64,000 nucleotides of DNA from Ruania rhizosphaerae (GCF_009805705.1 NZ_VSMB01000001.1:124001-188000); one strand, 5' to 3'; shown: positions 54,019 to 62,879, numbered from the stretch's first letter. Numbers and translations: made by a program. The notes: generated by a model not told the origin, from the sequence alone.

Positions 54019-54947
54019 TGAGCACGGACCTGCTGCCCCCACCCGGTGAGTTCCGCACCACCGAGGAGATCCGCGATGCCCAGTTCCACGAGCGGCTGGC
54101 GCGCCGCCGCAAGCTGATGCTGCTGTGGTCCGCCCCGGTGGTGGCCATCGCACTCCTGGCGGCGCTGAAGCTGTTGAGCGCGACGGTGATCAACCTGGCC
54201 GGAACGAGCGCCTACGACAACGCCAACTACGTCACGGCCACCGATCGGTTCGAATCGCTGGAGTTCTTCAACGTGGTGCAGCCGTGGAAGGCACACTTCA
54301 ATCAGGGAACGGCCATCTACGCCAGCGGCGACTTCTTCAACGCCACCGTCCAGCTGGAGGTCGCGCTCGGCCTGGTACCGCAGGCGCCGCAGGGTGAGCC
54401 GCGCGGTGAGGACGAGTGCAAGGTGCGAACCAACTATTCGCTGGCGCTGGAAGGTCTGGGGGACGAGGCCTCGATCGCCTCCGACTTCGCCACGGCCACC
54501 GACTACTACGAGCAGGCGCAGACGATCCTCTCCGACTGCGGCGAGTCCGGCGGCAACGGCAGCGAGGAAGCGCAGGAGGCCGAGGAACGGCAGCAGGAGT
54601 CGCAGGAGCAGAGCGAGCAGCAGCAACAGGAGCAGGAGCAGCAGGGACAGGACGGGCAGGAGGGCGACCCGAGCGAGTCGCCGAGCGAGGGTGAGTCCGG
54701 CGGGGAGTCCGAGTCCCCCAGTGAGGGTGAGTCCGGCGGGGAGTCGGAGTCACCCAGCGAGGGTGAGTCCGGCGGCGAGTCCGAGTCACCCAGCGAGGGC
54801 GAATCCGGCGGGGAGAGCCCGTCACCGACCGAGTCGGCGGACCCGCGGCAGGAAGAGTTGGAGAGCCGCAACCAGGAGGCGCAGGAATCACGCGAGGCCT
54901 CCGAGCAGCAATCCGGCGGGGGTAACGGTTCCGGGCAGAACTGGTAG
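54018..54947 (+). CDS. TPR-like membrane protein with Glu/Ser/Gly repeat tail
   Basis: A 309-residue protein with one helix (about residues 33-56), a TPR-like region (about 65-180: FESLEFFNVVQPWKAHFNQGTAIYASGDFFNATVQLE context) and a highly acidic low-complexity tail. The tail has a Gln/Glu-rich part and then four 12-residue ESPSEGESGGES units. It takes the BatC/BatE position. The ATG overlaps the previous stop as TGATG. The tail is probably disordered and outside or at the membrane surface. Confidence 0.82.
   Translation: MSTDLLPPPGEFRTTEEIRDAQFHERLARRRKLMLLWSAPVVAIALLAALKLLSATVINLAGTSAYDNANYVTATDRFESLEFFNVVQPWKAHFNQGTAIYASGDFFNATVQLEVALGLVPQAPQGEPRGEDECKVRTNYSLALEGLGDEASIASDFATATDYYEQAQTILSDCGESGGNGSEEAQEAEERQQESQEQSEQQQQEQEQQGQDGQEGDPSESPSEGESGGESESPSEGESGGESESPSEGESGGESESPSEGESGGESPSPTESADPRQEELESRNQEAQESREASEQQSGGGNGSGQNW
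54675..54818 (+). repeat. Four 36-bp tandem repeats in the acidic tail
   Basis: Units at 54675, 54711, 54747 and 54783 encode ESPSEGESGGES; the last is partly degenerate. The high similarity suggests recent expansion and possible length variation between strains. Confidence 0.85.
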
Positions 54948-54965
54948 CCGAGCCTCTCCCACCAC

Positions 54966-55102
54966 GAAATCGCTCGTCGATCTGGCGCCTCCCCACGCCC
55001 ACCACCAGGAAATCGCTCGTCGATCTGGTGCCTCGCCACAACCACCAGGAAAATCGCTCGTCGATCTGGCGGATCGGCGTGACCAAATCGACGAGCAATT
55101 TC
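54966..55102. repeat. Dispersed repeat family, locus C
   Basis: Three direct copies (54966-54987, 55009-55030, 55049-55071) of GAAATCGCTCGTCGATCTGG, with CACCAGG before two of them, and an inverted copy at 55083-55102 (CCAAATCGACGAGCAATTTC). The locus lies between two rightward genes. Largest of the three loci (7181-7267, 42256-42362). Confidence 0.88.
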
Positions 55103-55131
55103 AGGTTGCGCCGACCGCATAGAGTCCTGGT

Positions 55132-56400
55132 GTGGACTACGTCTTCGACACCCTGAACCTGCACGACGACTCTGCTGAATCCGTTGCCCGCCGCAACGCG
55201 TGGTTCGGCTCCGTGGCCCGGGCCTTCCATGAGCCTCGGCCCGCCCCGGAGCAGATCCAGCACATGGTCACCAGCGCCCGCGCCGACGGCGCGGTCTGCC
55301 GGGGTGCGTGGCTACCGGACGGGGAGTTCGGCGCCGGACAAGCGCCCGTGGCCACGTTCATCAGTTTCGACAAGACGATCAACGCCGGTCATGACCTGCT
55401 CCGTGTACGCATGATCAGCGACGTCACGGCGAGCCCGGCGCACCGTCGCCGCGGACTGGTGCGCACGCTGATGGAGGCCGACCTCTCCGACGCTGCGACC
55501 AGCGGAGCTGCACTCTCGGCACTGACTGTCTCCGAGGCGACGATCTACGGGCGCTGGGGATTCGGCCCGGCCACGCTCGTGCGCACGTTCGAGCTCGAGA
55601 CGGGCCCGCGGTTCGGGCTGCGCTCGTTCACCGATCCAGGTCGCATGGAGTTGATCGAACCCGCCGATGCCTGGCCGCACATCAGCAGCGTCTTCGAGAC
55701 GTTCCATCGCACCAGGCGCGGGTCGATCGAACGCCCCACCTTCTACGAGGTCATGCACACGGGCGCGTTCGACTTCTCCGAAGGTGGACCGGCGAAGAAG
55801 CTCCGCGGCGCCGTGCACCTGGACGCAGCCGGTTCCGTGGACGGCTTCGTGCTCTACGAGTTCGACGGCAGCGACCGCGACAAGCCCGCGATCAAGGTGA
55901 ACGAGATGCTGGCCTTGAATCCCACTGCTCAGCTCGCGCTGTGGGACTTCCTCGCTCACATCGACCTCTCCAACCGCGTGATCTGGCGGTTCGCCGATCC
56001 CGCCGACCCGCTGCCCTGGGCACTGACCGATCTCAACGCCCTCACCATCAGCGCCGACCGTGAGTTCATCTGGGTCCGCGTGCTCGATGTGGAGCGTGTG
56101 CTCCAGGCACGCCCATGGACGGCGGACGGTCGCCTCGTCCTGTCCGTCGAGGATCCGCAGGGCCACGCCAGCGGCACCTACGCCATCGAGAGCAACGACG
56201 GCCGCGCCGTCGTCACCCGGACCGAGGAGCAGCCCGAGATCACGGTGACGGCCGAGACGCTCGCCACCCTGTGCTTGGGCACGGCCCCGGTGACCGTGCT
56301 GGCAGCGGCAGGTCGCCTGACCGGGGCACCGGACGCCGTCGGGCGCTTCGCCGCGATGGCCGACCTCGTGGACCAGCCGTACACGACGACCTTCTTCTAA
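55132..56400 (+). CDS. Eis-like GNAT N-acetyltransferase
   Basis: A 422-residue acetyltransferase of the Eis type: tandem GNAT folds and a C-terminal SCP2-like domain that ends in an aromatic (...TTTFF), as the free C-terminal carboxylate in Eis acts in catalysis. The acetyl-CoA loop is VTASPAHRRRGLVRTLM (about residues 96-112). Eis relatives acetylate aminoglycosides or protein lysines. GTG start right after the repeat locus C. Substrate unknown. Confidence 0.9.
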   Translation: MDYVFDTLNLHDDSAESVARRNAWFGSVARAFHEPRPAPEQIQHMVTSARADGAVCRGAWLPDGEFGAGQAPVATFISFDKTINAGHDLLRVRMISDVTASPAHRRRGLVRTLMEADLSDAATSGAALSALTVSEATIYGRWGFGPATLVRTFELETGPRFGLRSFTDPGRMELIEPADAWPHISSVFETFHRTRRGSIERPTFYEVMHTGAFDFSEGGPAKKLRGAVHLDAAGSVDGFVLYEFDGSDRDKPAIKVNEMLALNPTAQLALWDFLAHIDLSNRVIWRFADPADPLPWALTDLNALTISADREFIWVRVLDVERVLQARPWTADGRLVLSVEDPQGHASGTYAIESNDGRAVVTRTEEQPEITVTAETLATLCLGTAPVTVLAAAGRLTGAPDAVGRFAAMADLVDQPYTTTFF

Positions 56401-56436
56401 GCGGTCCCCGGGGGTGGTGAGTACTCCCCATTCCCC

Positions 56437-56478
56437 CGCCTCTCGTCTCGCTCTAAGTTGAGCGCGAGACGAGAGGCG
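56437..56478 (+). promoter_or_regulatory. RBS-overlapping hairpin upstream of the toxin cassette
   Basis: A perfect 14-bp stem (56437-56450 with 56465-56478) with a 14-nt loop that can add CTC/GAG pairs. The right arm ends at the first base of the GGAGAA ribosome site of the WXG100-like gene, so the hairpin could restrict translation or end transcription from the acetyltransferase gene. Confidence 0.6.
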
Positions 56479-56487
56479 GAGAACACC

Positions 56488-57204
56488 ATGGGGATGACCA
56501 TTCCCGGCGAGCTGGACTACGTACTCGACCTGCTCGGCTACGAATGGCCGAACCTGGACGAGGACGCGATCCGTGAAGCCGCGGTGCTGATGCGCGGGCT
56601 GAGGGATGACCTCCAGGGCACTCTCGATGATCTCGACAACACGATCAACGTCGAGCTGGCCGAGGCGTTCACCTCCAAGACGGCCACGGCCTATATCGAC
56701 GCCTGGACCGACAACCGCACCCAGAACATGGACCAGATGCTCGACCTGATGCCCACCGTGGCGGACGGTATCGACATCTTCGCCGACGCCGTCCTCGCCC
56801 TCAAGGTGAAGGTGATCGCCGAACTCACCATCACCGCAGCACAACTCGCGGCCGCAGCGGCGAGCGCCGTGGTGACCCTCGGCGCGAGCGTGGCGGCGAA
56901 CGCCGCGATCATCGCCGCCCGGAAGAAGGCGCTGGACATCGCCACCGACCTCGCGATGGAACAACTGCTGGGCCAGATCCTGACGCTCGTGATCGAACCA
57001 CTCACCGACACCGCGGCCGGGCTCGCGGAGGCCGTCGTCGCAGCACCGATCACCTCCTCCGGCAGCGAGACGTCCTCCTTCGACGCCAGCTATGACCTGA
57101 TGGAGCAGCTCGCGCAGGCGATCGACGACTGCGGGGCCGAGCAGGAGGAACGCATCGACACCTTCATCTCGCAGGTCATGGGCCTGCCGATCTTCGCGTC
57201 CTGA
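56488..57204 (+). CDS. WXG100-like type VII secretion carrier (CpnT N-terminal type) of a polymorphic toxin cassette
   Basis: A 238-residue protein that begins MGMTIPGELDYVLDLLGYEW-PN-LDEDAIRE, the pattern of the WXG100_2/CpnT-like N-terminal domain that sends large toxins through type VII secretion. The rest is helical with a long Ala/Val-rich stretch (about 110-150). In known toxins this domain is fused to the nuclease; here it is a separate gene that stops 10 nt before the nuclease gene, in another frame. The start is ATG 56488 with GGAGAA upstream. No ESX machinery is in the window. Confidence 0.82.
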   Translation: MGMTIPGELDYVLDLLGYEWPNLDEDAIREAAVLMRGLRDDLQGTLDDLDNTINVELAEAFTSKTATAYIDAWTDNRTQNMDQMLDLMPTVADGIDIFADAVLALKVKVIAELTITAAQLAAAAASAVVTLGASVAANAAIIAARKKALDIATDLAMEQLLGQILTLVIEPLTDTAAGLAEAVVAAPITSSGSETSSFDASYDLMEQLAQAIDDCGAEQEERIDTFISQVMGLPIFAS

Positions 57205-57214
57205 GGAGACACCC

Positions 57215-57826
57215 ATGTCCGCACTGACACGCAACGCGCAGGAGATCCTCGAGGCGATCGAGAGCGGCTTCCAGCGCATCAAGCGAGCCCTGCGGGATCG
57301 CCAGCGCGACCAGGCGCAGAAGATCCGAGACGACAACAACCGGATCAACGAGACCGACGGCGACATGGCTGAGACCGTTCGCAAGACGGATCTGCCCGAG
57401 ACGGGTCCGCCAGGCTCCTACGGTTACGACGCCGAGGGCAACCGGCTCCCGTACGCCAACGATCGCCCGAAGTACGACGAGGGGCAGGTCGAGACGGTCT
57501 GGCAGGACACCCACGACCAGCAGGTCACCGACGCCGAGAGTGGCAACCTGGTGGACCAGGAGGGCACTCCACTGGATCCCCCAGGCGAGAACCAGGTGTG
57601 GGTTCAGCGCACGGACGACAGCTGGGATCTGGTCACCTGGGAGCCGGGGCAGAACCGGCGGGGCGTGTGGGACATGGGGCACCGGCCGGACGCCAAGTAC
57701 AGCGACCTGCGCGATCGCTACCTCAACGGGGAGATCAGCAAGGACGAGTTCCTGGCCGAGTATCGCGATCCCGACCACTATTTCGCCGAGGATCCTGGCC
57801 GGAACCAGTCACACATGGACGAATAG
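57215..57826 (+). CDS. GH-E family (HNH/Endo VII superfamily) nuclease toxin
   Basis: A 203-residue toxin. The N-terminal 60 residues are a charged helix. A linker of the LPYANDRPKYDEGQVETVW type (about 78-96), common before such toxins, precedes the C-terminal nuclease: WDMGHRPDAKYSDLRDRY (Gly155-His156) and NQSHMDE (His200, Glu203), the conserved G-H-E residues of the GH-E nuclease family. It likely cuts nucleic acid in a competitor. GAGGAGA precedes the ATG. Immunity genes follow. Confidence 0.88.
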   Translation: MSALTRNAQEILEAIESGFQRIKRALRDRQRDQAQKIRDDNNRINETDGDMAETVRKTDLPETGPPGSYGYDAEGNRLPYANDRPKYDEGQVETVWQDTHDQQVTDAESGNLVDQEGTPLDPPGENQVWVQRTDDSWDLVTWEPGQNRRGVWDMGHRPDAKYSDLRDRYLNGEISKDEFLAEYRDPDHYFAEDPGRNQSHMDE

Positions 57827-57877
57827 GCGCTGTGGAAGGATGAGACGAAGTGTGAGCACACGATCGAGAGGTGGGAC

Positions 57878-58420
57878 GTGGCCGATCCGATTCTGAGCGC
57901 CAAACGCGCGACCCTCGAGTCCTTCCTCGCCGACTATGACCCGGGAGTGACTCCGAAGTTCACGAGTGCAAGTACCGGGCAGACCGTGCTCTTCGGGGCT
58001 CTCGCCAACAAGGATCCGCACGCGCGCGCCGCCATCGCGAACCGGTTGCTCGATGACGGTGCCGACGCTGCGGTGGTCTCCAGCTCAGGTGTGAGCCTGC
58101 TCCACGTGCTGCTGGGTCAGCGCGCGCACGATCCTGGGTTGGAGGGCCCCTTGCTACGCCGGCTGCTGGAAGGCGGAGCGCCGATCAACAAGCTCGACTC
58201 ACGCGAGGGCGCACCACTCGGGATGCTCTACCGGCTCAGCACCCTCTCCGACGAGGACCGGATCCCAATGTATGAGGCGTTCTTCGACCGGCCGGATCTG
58301 GACCTCGACGCTCGCGCCACCACGACGCACACGATCCGCGAGCTCATCGAGAAGGCGGCGGAGAACCGCCCGCTCCCTCATCGATTGATGCTCGACCATG
58401 ACGCACGGCGAGGAGCCTGA
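57878..58420 (+). CDS. Ankyrin-repeat immunity protein candidate
   Basis: A 180-residue cytoplasmic protein with ankyrin-like helical repeats (VLFGALANKDPHARAAIANRLLDDGADAAVV; GVSLLHVLLGQRA; LLRRLLEGGAPINKLD). Ankyrin proteins are recurrent immunity proteins of GH-E and related nuclease toxins, and this gene follows the toxin by 51 nt. GTG start with a weak ribosome site. It is expected to bind and block the nuclease. Confidence 0.78.
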   Translation: MADPILSAKRATLESFLADYDPGVTPKFTSASTGQTVLFGALANKDPHARAAIANRLLDDGADAAVVSSSGVSLLHVLLGQRAHDPGLEGPLLRRLLEGGAPINKLDSREGAPLGMLYRLSTLSDEDRIPMYEAFFDRPDLDLDARATTTHTIRELIEKAAENRPLPHRLMLDHDARRGA

Positions 58421-58421
58421 C

Positions 58422-58811
58422 ATGCCTGATACTCCCAGCGGCGCACCGGCTGACTATCCGCAGTTCATCCCGGACGCGGGCGCCTGCCTCGCCACCACGA
58501 ACGTGCTCAGCGGCGCCGGTGTGGTGCGCTGGATGCTGCGCAAGCCCTCGCAGGCCGGCGCCGACAACGGCTGGCGGATCATGAGCCACATCGATACCAG
58601 CGACTACCTCTCCGACCCCGCGAACTGGAAGATCAGCGACTTCAATCAGGTCTGTGCGATCGAGCCGGCGCTCATCGGCATCTGGGATCTGGAGGTAGGC
58701 TCCGACCTCCAGATCGTCCGGGACTCACTCGGGGTGAGGGTCGTGGACACCGCGACCGGGCAGGCCATCCCACGAGAGAACCTGTACGTGCCGCCACAGC
58801 AGCGCGCCTGA
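58422..58811 (+). CDS. DUF2185 (Imm-type) immunity protein candidate
   Basis: A 129-residue DUF2185 protein: ACLATTNVLSGAGVVRWMLR, then DNGWRIMSH and the SDFNQVCAIEPALIGI stretch, the family's usual order. DUF2185 proteins are found with polymorphic toxins and are treated as immunity proteins. The ATG at 58422 follows AGGAG by 6 nt and the ankyrin stop by 1 nt; an ATG at 58398 would overlap that gene. Two immunity-type genes behind one toxin suggest that a second toxin module was once present or is elsewhere. Confidence 0.8.
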   Translation: MPDTPSGAPADYPQFIPDAGACLATTNVLSGAGVVRWMLRKPSQAGADNGWRIMSHIDTSDYLSDPANWKISDFNQVCAIEPALIGIWDLEVGSDLQIVRDSLGVRVVDTATGQAIPRENLYVPPQQRA

Positions 58812-58840
58812 CGCCGTCCCTCCACGTTACGCTGACCGGC

Positions 58841-59887
58841 GTGGCCACCGATGAGCACTCCAGCAACGGACGGCGTGCGCGGGTCACGATCCAACAGCTC
58901 GCCACCGAGCTCGGCGTCTCCAAGGCTGCCGTCTCGTTCGCGCTCAACGACAAGCCTGGGGTCAGCGAGGAGACTCGGCAGCGGGTCCTGGCCGCCGCCG
59001 GCGAGCGGGGCTGGGCCGCGAGCATGGCCGCCCGCGCGCTCTCGGGGCAGGGCACCGGGTCGATCGGACTGGTGCTCGCACGCGATGCCACCACGCTGGC
59101 GTTCGACAACTTCTACCTGCGATTCATCGCGGGCATCCAGGCAGTCTTGTCGCCGCGCGACCTCACGCTCACGTTTCAGCTTGTCGACACACTCGAGGCT
59201 GAATGCGCCGTGTACCGCCGATGGGTGGCGCAGGAACGGGTCGACGCCGTCATCGTGGTCGACCTGCACGTCAGGGATCCTCGGCTCCCGCTGCTCGATG
59301 CGCTCGGGCTGCCCGCCGTCATCGTCGGCGACCGCGGATCCGGCGATGGCCCGTTTGCCGAGGTGTGGACCGATGACATCGCACCCATGACCGGGCTCGT
59401 CAACACTCTCGTCGAACTCGGGCACGAGCAGATCGGCCTGATCAGCGGGCTGCCTTCGCTACGCCACACCGAACGCCGCGTGCAGGCCATGCAGGACGCC
59501 CTCGGCGCCCATGGACTCTCCGCACTCGCCACCCACTACACCGACTACAGCCGTGAACAAGGCGCCGCTGCCATGGCCGATCTGCTCGACTCCGAGGAGC
59601 GGCCGACGGCGGTCATCGCAGATAGCGATCAGCTCGCCCTCGGCGCGCTCACCGCAGCTCGCGCGGCGGGCGCCCGGATTCCGCAGGACGTCGGCATCGT
59701 CTCGTGGGAGGACACTCCGCTCTGCGAGATCACCGACCCGCAGCTGGCGGCCCTGCGGCGCGACCCGTTCGACCTCGGTTCGGTGGTGGCGAGCGCGCTG
59801 CTCGACCAGCGTGCGCGCCGGTCCCCCACCAGTTTCGAGGGGGTCGCGCCCGAGCTCATCATCCGGGGCTCGCTGACTGCACGCTGA
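58841..59887 (+). CDS. LacI-family transcriptional regulator of the hexosaminidase gene
   Basis: A 348-residue LacI repressor with the HTH at about residues 10-55 (VTIQQLATELGVSKAAVSFALN) and the effector domain (GSIGLVLARDATTLAFDNFYL; TAVIADSDQLALGALTAARA; GIVSWEDTPLCEI). GTG start. Convergent with the GH20 gene, whose far promoter holds an 18-nt palindrome that is the likely operator. The effector may be an N-acetylhexosamine-type sugar; inference. Confidence 0.92.
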   Translation: MATDEHSSNGRRARVTIQQLATELGVSKAAVSFALNDKPGVSEETRQRVLAAAGERGWAASMAARALSGQGTGSIGLVLARDATTLAFDNFYLRFIAGIQAVLSPRDLTLTFQLVDTLEAECAVYRRWVAQERVDAVIVVDLHVRDPRLPLLDALGLPAVIVGDRGSGDGPFAEVWTDDIAPMTGLVNTLVELGHEQIGLISGLPSLRHTERRVQAMQDALGAHGLSALATHYTDYSREQGAAAMADLLDSEERPTAVIADSDQLALGALTAARAAGARIPQDVGIVSWEDTPLCEITDPQLAALRRDPFDLGSVVASALLDQRARRSPTSFEGVAPELIIRGSLTAR

Positions 59888-59894
59888 CAGTCCC

Positions 59895-59941
59895 GGGTCG
59901 GATGGACGGCGCTCGGGGGAAGTCCTCCGTCCATCCGACCC
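59895..59941. terminator. Bidirectional terminator between LacI and GH20 genes
   Basis: A perfect 15-bp stem (GGGTCGGATGGACGG at 59895-59909 with CCGTCCATCCGACCC at 59927-59941) and a 17-nt loop, in the gap between two convergent stops. No U-run. Confidence 0.75.
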
Positions 59942-59954
59942 AGTGCTTGACGCG

Positions 59955-62879
59955 TTAGGTCGTGAAGCGAACCGCGCGGCGACGGCGAAGCAGGACCAGT
60001 CCACCGAGCGCGATGAGCGCCGCCGCGATGAGCGCGATCCATCTCGCGTTGCTGGCCCCGGTGTTGGCGAGGTCATCGTCCGGGTTCGAGGAATCCGGCA
60101 CGCCATCGGTGGTTCCCGGCGAGTCTGAGGAGTCCGGCGTCCCATCGGTTTCCGGCGCGCTCGAGGTCTCCTCACTGCCGCCCGAGTAGGGCGGATCGTC
60201 CGGGTCGCCAGTGACGGGTGGCTCATCCGCAACGATGTGCAGTGCGTCCAGGTCCGCGCAGCCCACGCAGGCGGTGAGCTCGGCATCTGCAGCCTCGCCG
60301 GTCACGGTGACGGTCAAGTCACGGTCGCCGCGCGGCACCAACGTGCGGTCGGACAGCGGTGCGCTGATGACGATAGACGCGCTCCGACCTGCCTGGAGGC
60401 CGATATCCCAGATGACCGCTCCGGGGACGAGTGCCACATTTCCCGTATCGGCGACCGGCAGACGCGTCGCCGCGATGTCGTCGAGCACGTCCTCGAGATC
60501 GATCCTGACTCGTGCGGAATCGAGCCTCGACTCACCTGCGGTGGCGGTGATCGACCACGTGGGTGTGTCACCGAAGCCTACCTCGCTCCCGGGGTCAGGG
60601 TCGCTGGTGACCTCGAGGCTCCACGTGGGGACGTCGGTCGCTTCGGGGACCTCCCAGACCTGCTCGGCACCGAAGTAGGAGGCGTGCCCCTGAAACCGCA
60701 AGTGCTGGTCGAAGTCGGCGAACGTGTCCACCGGCCGCTCCGAGTTCCAGGTGTCCTGCGCGAACAGCCGCAGCCGTGGCAGGAGCGTCTGGGTGAGCAC
60801 GGGTTCGGGCGCCCACCCGTGAGCGTCGTCCCAGACCGGGAAGAACTGACCTCGCACCTGGTCGCGGTACTGCACGTCGACAGTCTGAGGCGGACCGAAT
60901 CCGCCCGAGAAGAGGAACGGGCTCGGATAAGCGTTCCACGAGTACTCGGGCAGGGGGCGGTTGATGAACTCACCCATACTGCTCTCACCGCCGGTCTGAT
61001 CGGCCCGCTCCGTGGCCGGCCAGAGGTCGTGGTAACGGTCGGAGGAGGATCCGATCGTCAGGTGTCCCTCGGCGAGCAGCTCGTTGACACTGAGCGAGCC
61101 GTAGATCTGCGCCCAGTAGATGATCGTGATACTCGGGTCGATGTCGACGACGGCGTTGGAACCGTCGAGCATGTCGTTCCACATCATGGTGCGCATCCCG
61201 GCCTCGGATACCGCCTCGTTCACCTCGTTGAAGAAGGCGATGTAGGCGTCGCGGGGCGTCGCAGACGGATCCCCCGTCTCCTCGCGGATCCACTCGACCG
61301 GCTCATCGTGGGCATTCATCGACATGAACTCGTCCCCACCGAGGTGGATGTACCCGCTGCCGAACAGTTCGCCCATCTCGACGGCGACATCGGCCAGCCG
61401 TTCACGGATATCGGCGCGGCCGTAGTTGTACGACTCCTCGCCGAGCATGTACCCGGGCTCGGTGAAGATCTTGGCGTCGAGCGCCGAGTGCGCGGGCATG
61501 TCGTACTCGGGGATCACACGCACATGGAACCGCTGGGCGAACGCCACGAGGTCCTGCACCTCCTCGCGGGTCCAGTGACCGCCGTCCGGAAGGTCGTCCA
61601 CCAACTCGGGGAAGACCTCACTCTCCACACGCAGCCCCTCGTTGTCCTTGATGCGCAGCACCAGCGTGTTGAGGTTGGTGTAGGCCAGGTCCTTGATCTG
61701 CTGCTTGAGCCAGTCGATCGAGTAGTAGCGGCGGCCCGAGTCGATCTGCAGTGCGCGGAACTCCTGATCGGTCCAGTTCAGGACGGTACCCGCGGGGAGG
61801 CCGGCGTCGCCGGTCGCGGCACTGCGCGTCGCCTGGGTCAGGGTGGAGAGTGCGTACAACACCCCCGGTTCGCCGCCGGCTGTGATGCTCACACCCTCGG
61901 GGGTGATCTCGATCCGGTACGCGTCCTGCATCAGGTCGCGGGCGTTGACGGGGGCGTCGTCCGGGATCGGGACGTCGCCCAGCTCGATGAACACACCGCC
62001 AGCAGCGAGGTCGCCGGCGTCACCGTAGGAGAGCTCGACGTCCGGCGCCACACCGGCCTCGGCCATGTTGGCGGCGCCGAGATGCGCCTCGTCGGCGATG
62101 GCGTCGCGGTGCTCCTCGGCGACGATCACCCGGTCGATCGGTCCGGCGAAAGCGCCCTCCGCCGCCTCGAACGACTGCACCGCGGGGATCGTCACCGGGA
62201 AGCCGTTCTCCATCACGGGCATCTCGGCCCACGGTTCGGGCGCCTCGACCGGCGCGGCCACGGGTCCGATACGCGTGATCGAGAAGTCGTCGCAGTAGCC
62301 GGCGCTGTCCATACTGGTGCTGAAGCAGTAGAGGTTGAGTTCGGTGGTGCGCGGACCGGTGGTCACCTGAAAGGTCGTCGTCTGCCATTCGGTTCCGTTG
62401 CCGGGGGTGGCGACCCCATTGCTGTACCCACGGGCGGAGTCCCCCGTGGCGAGCCCGCGATAGTAGAGCGAGGCCTCGGTGTCGAAGGCTCCGTAGCGCA
62501 TCTGCCGGCCCTTGACCGTGATCGAGACCTCGTACACGGTCTGCGGCTGGATGTTGCTGACGGTCTTGTTCACCATGCCGCGGACGGGGCCACCACCTCG
62601 GATGGGCAGCGCGGTCCCCTCCGGCGCGAGTGAGTCACCCTCGAAGTTGAAGCCAACCTGCACGGCGGTTCCCGTGCCATCGGCACCTGGCGTGACGAAC
62701 TGCGCATGGTTGTGCTGCGTCGTCGGGTCCCACTCGGCCGACTCGAACCCGGGATCAACGATCACCGGTTCATCGTCGGCGTAAGCCGGAGCGGCGCCGA
62801 GGTCGCTGCCGACGACAAGGCCCGACATCACCAGTGCGGCAGTCACGCCGCCTACCATCCACGCTCGCAATGCTCGCAT
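59955..62879 (-). CDS. Wall-anchored GH20 beta-N-acetylhexosaminidase
   Basis: A 974-residue secreted enzyme that removes terminal GlcNAc or GalNAc. Domains: signal peptide (about 1-35, ending PAYA), N-terminal beta-sandwich binding domain (about 35-200), GH20b domain (about 215-345) and the GH20 barrel (about 350-700) with the catalytic Asp-Glu pair in HLGGDEFMS (Asp516-Glu517). A C-terminal sandwich, an acidic Ser/Thr/Pro linker, LANTG, one helix and RRRR follow, a LAXTG-type sorting signal of class E sortases. The ribosome site is GGAG, 9 nt from the ATG. Confidence 0.93.
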   Translation of the reverse strand: MRALRAWMVGGVTAALVMSGLVVGSDLGAAPAYADDEPVIVDPGFESAEWDPTTQHNHAQFVTPGADGTGTAVQVGFNFEGDSLAPEGTALPIRGGGPVRGMVNKTVSNIQPQTVYEVSITVKGRQMRYGAFDTEASLYYRGLATGDSARGYSNGVATPGNGTEWQTTTFQVTTGPRTTELNLYCFSTSMDSAGYCDDFSITRIGPVAAPVEAPEPWAEMPVMENGFPVTIPAVQSFEAAEGAFAGPIDRVIVAEEHRDAIADEAHLGAANMAEAGVAPDVELSYGDAGDLAAGGVFIELGDVPIPDDAPVNARDLMQDAYRIEITPEGVSITAGGEPGVLYALSTLTQATRSAATGDAGLPAGTVLNWTDQEFRALQIDSGRRYYSIDWLKQQIKDLAYTNLNTLVLRIKDNEGLRVESEVFPELVDDLPDGGHWTREEVQDLVAFAQRFHVRVIPEYDMPAHSALDAKIFTEPGYMLGEESYNYGRADIRERLADVAVEMGELFGSGYIHLGGDEFMSMNAHDEPVEWIREETGDPSATPRDAYIAFFNEVNEAVSEAGMRTMMWNDMLDGSNAVVDIDPSITIIYWAQIYGSLSVNELLAEGHLTIGSSSDRYHDLWPATERADQTGGESSMGEFINRPLPEYSWNAYPSPFLFSGGFGPPQTVDVQYRDQVRGQFFPVWDDAHGWAPEPVLTQTLLPRLRLFAQDTWNSERPVDTFADFDQHLRFQGHASYFGAEQVWEVPEATDVPTWSLEVTSDPDPGSEVGFGDTPTWSITATAGESRLDSARVRIDLEDVLDDIAATRLPVADTGNVALVPGAVIWDIGLQAGRSASIVISAPLSDRTLVPRGDRDLTVTVTGEAADAELTACVGCADLDALHIVADEPPVTGDPDDPPYSGGSEETSSAPETDGTPDSSDSPGTTDGVPDSSNPDDDLANTGASNARWIALIAAALIALGGLVLLRRRRAVRFTT

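Noticed and set aside
54966-55102. CRISPR array
   Set aside because: Spacing is irregular, only three direct copies, one copy inverted, and no cas genes are nearby.
57204-57215. Frameshift joining carrier and nuclease
   Set aside because: Each gene has its own stop or start with a GAGGAGA ribosome site between; the frames do not join by a single-base change at a homopolymer.
55312-57384. Minus-strand ORF of 690 codons
   Set aside because: Antisense to the acetyltransferase and WXG100-like genes; no motif or ribosome site.
60237-62633. Plus-strand ORF of 798 codons
   Set aside because: Antisense shadow of the GH20 gene, which has signal peptide, catalytic pair and sorting signal; no domain in the shadow.
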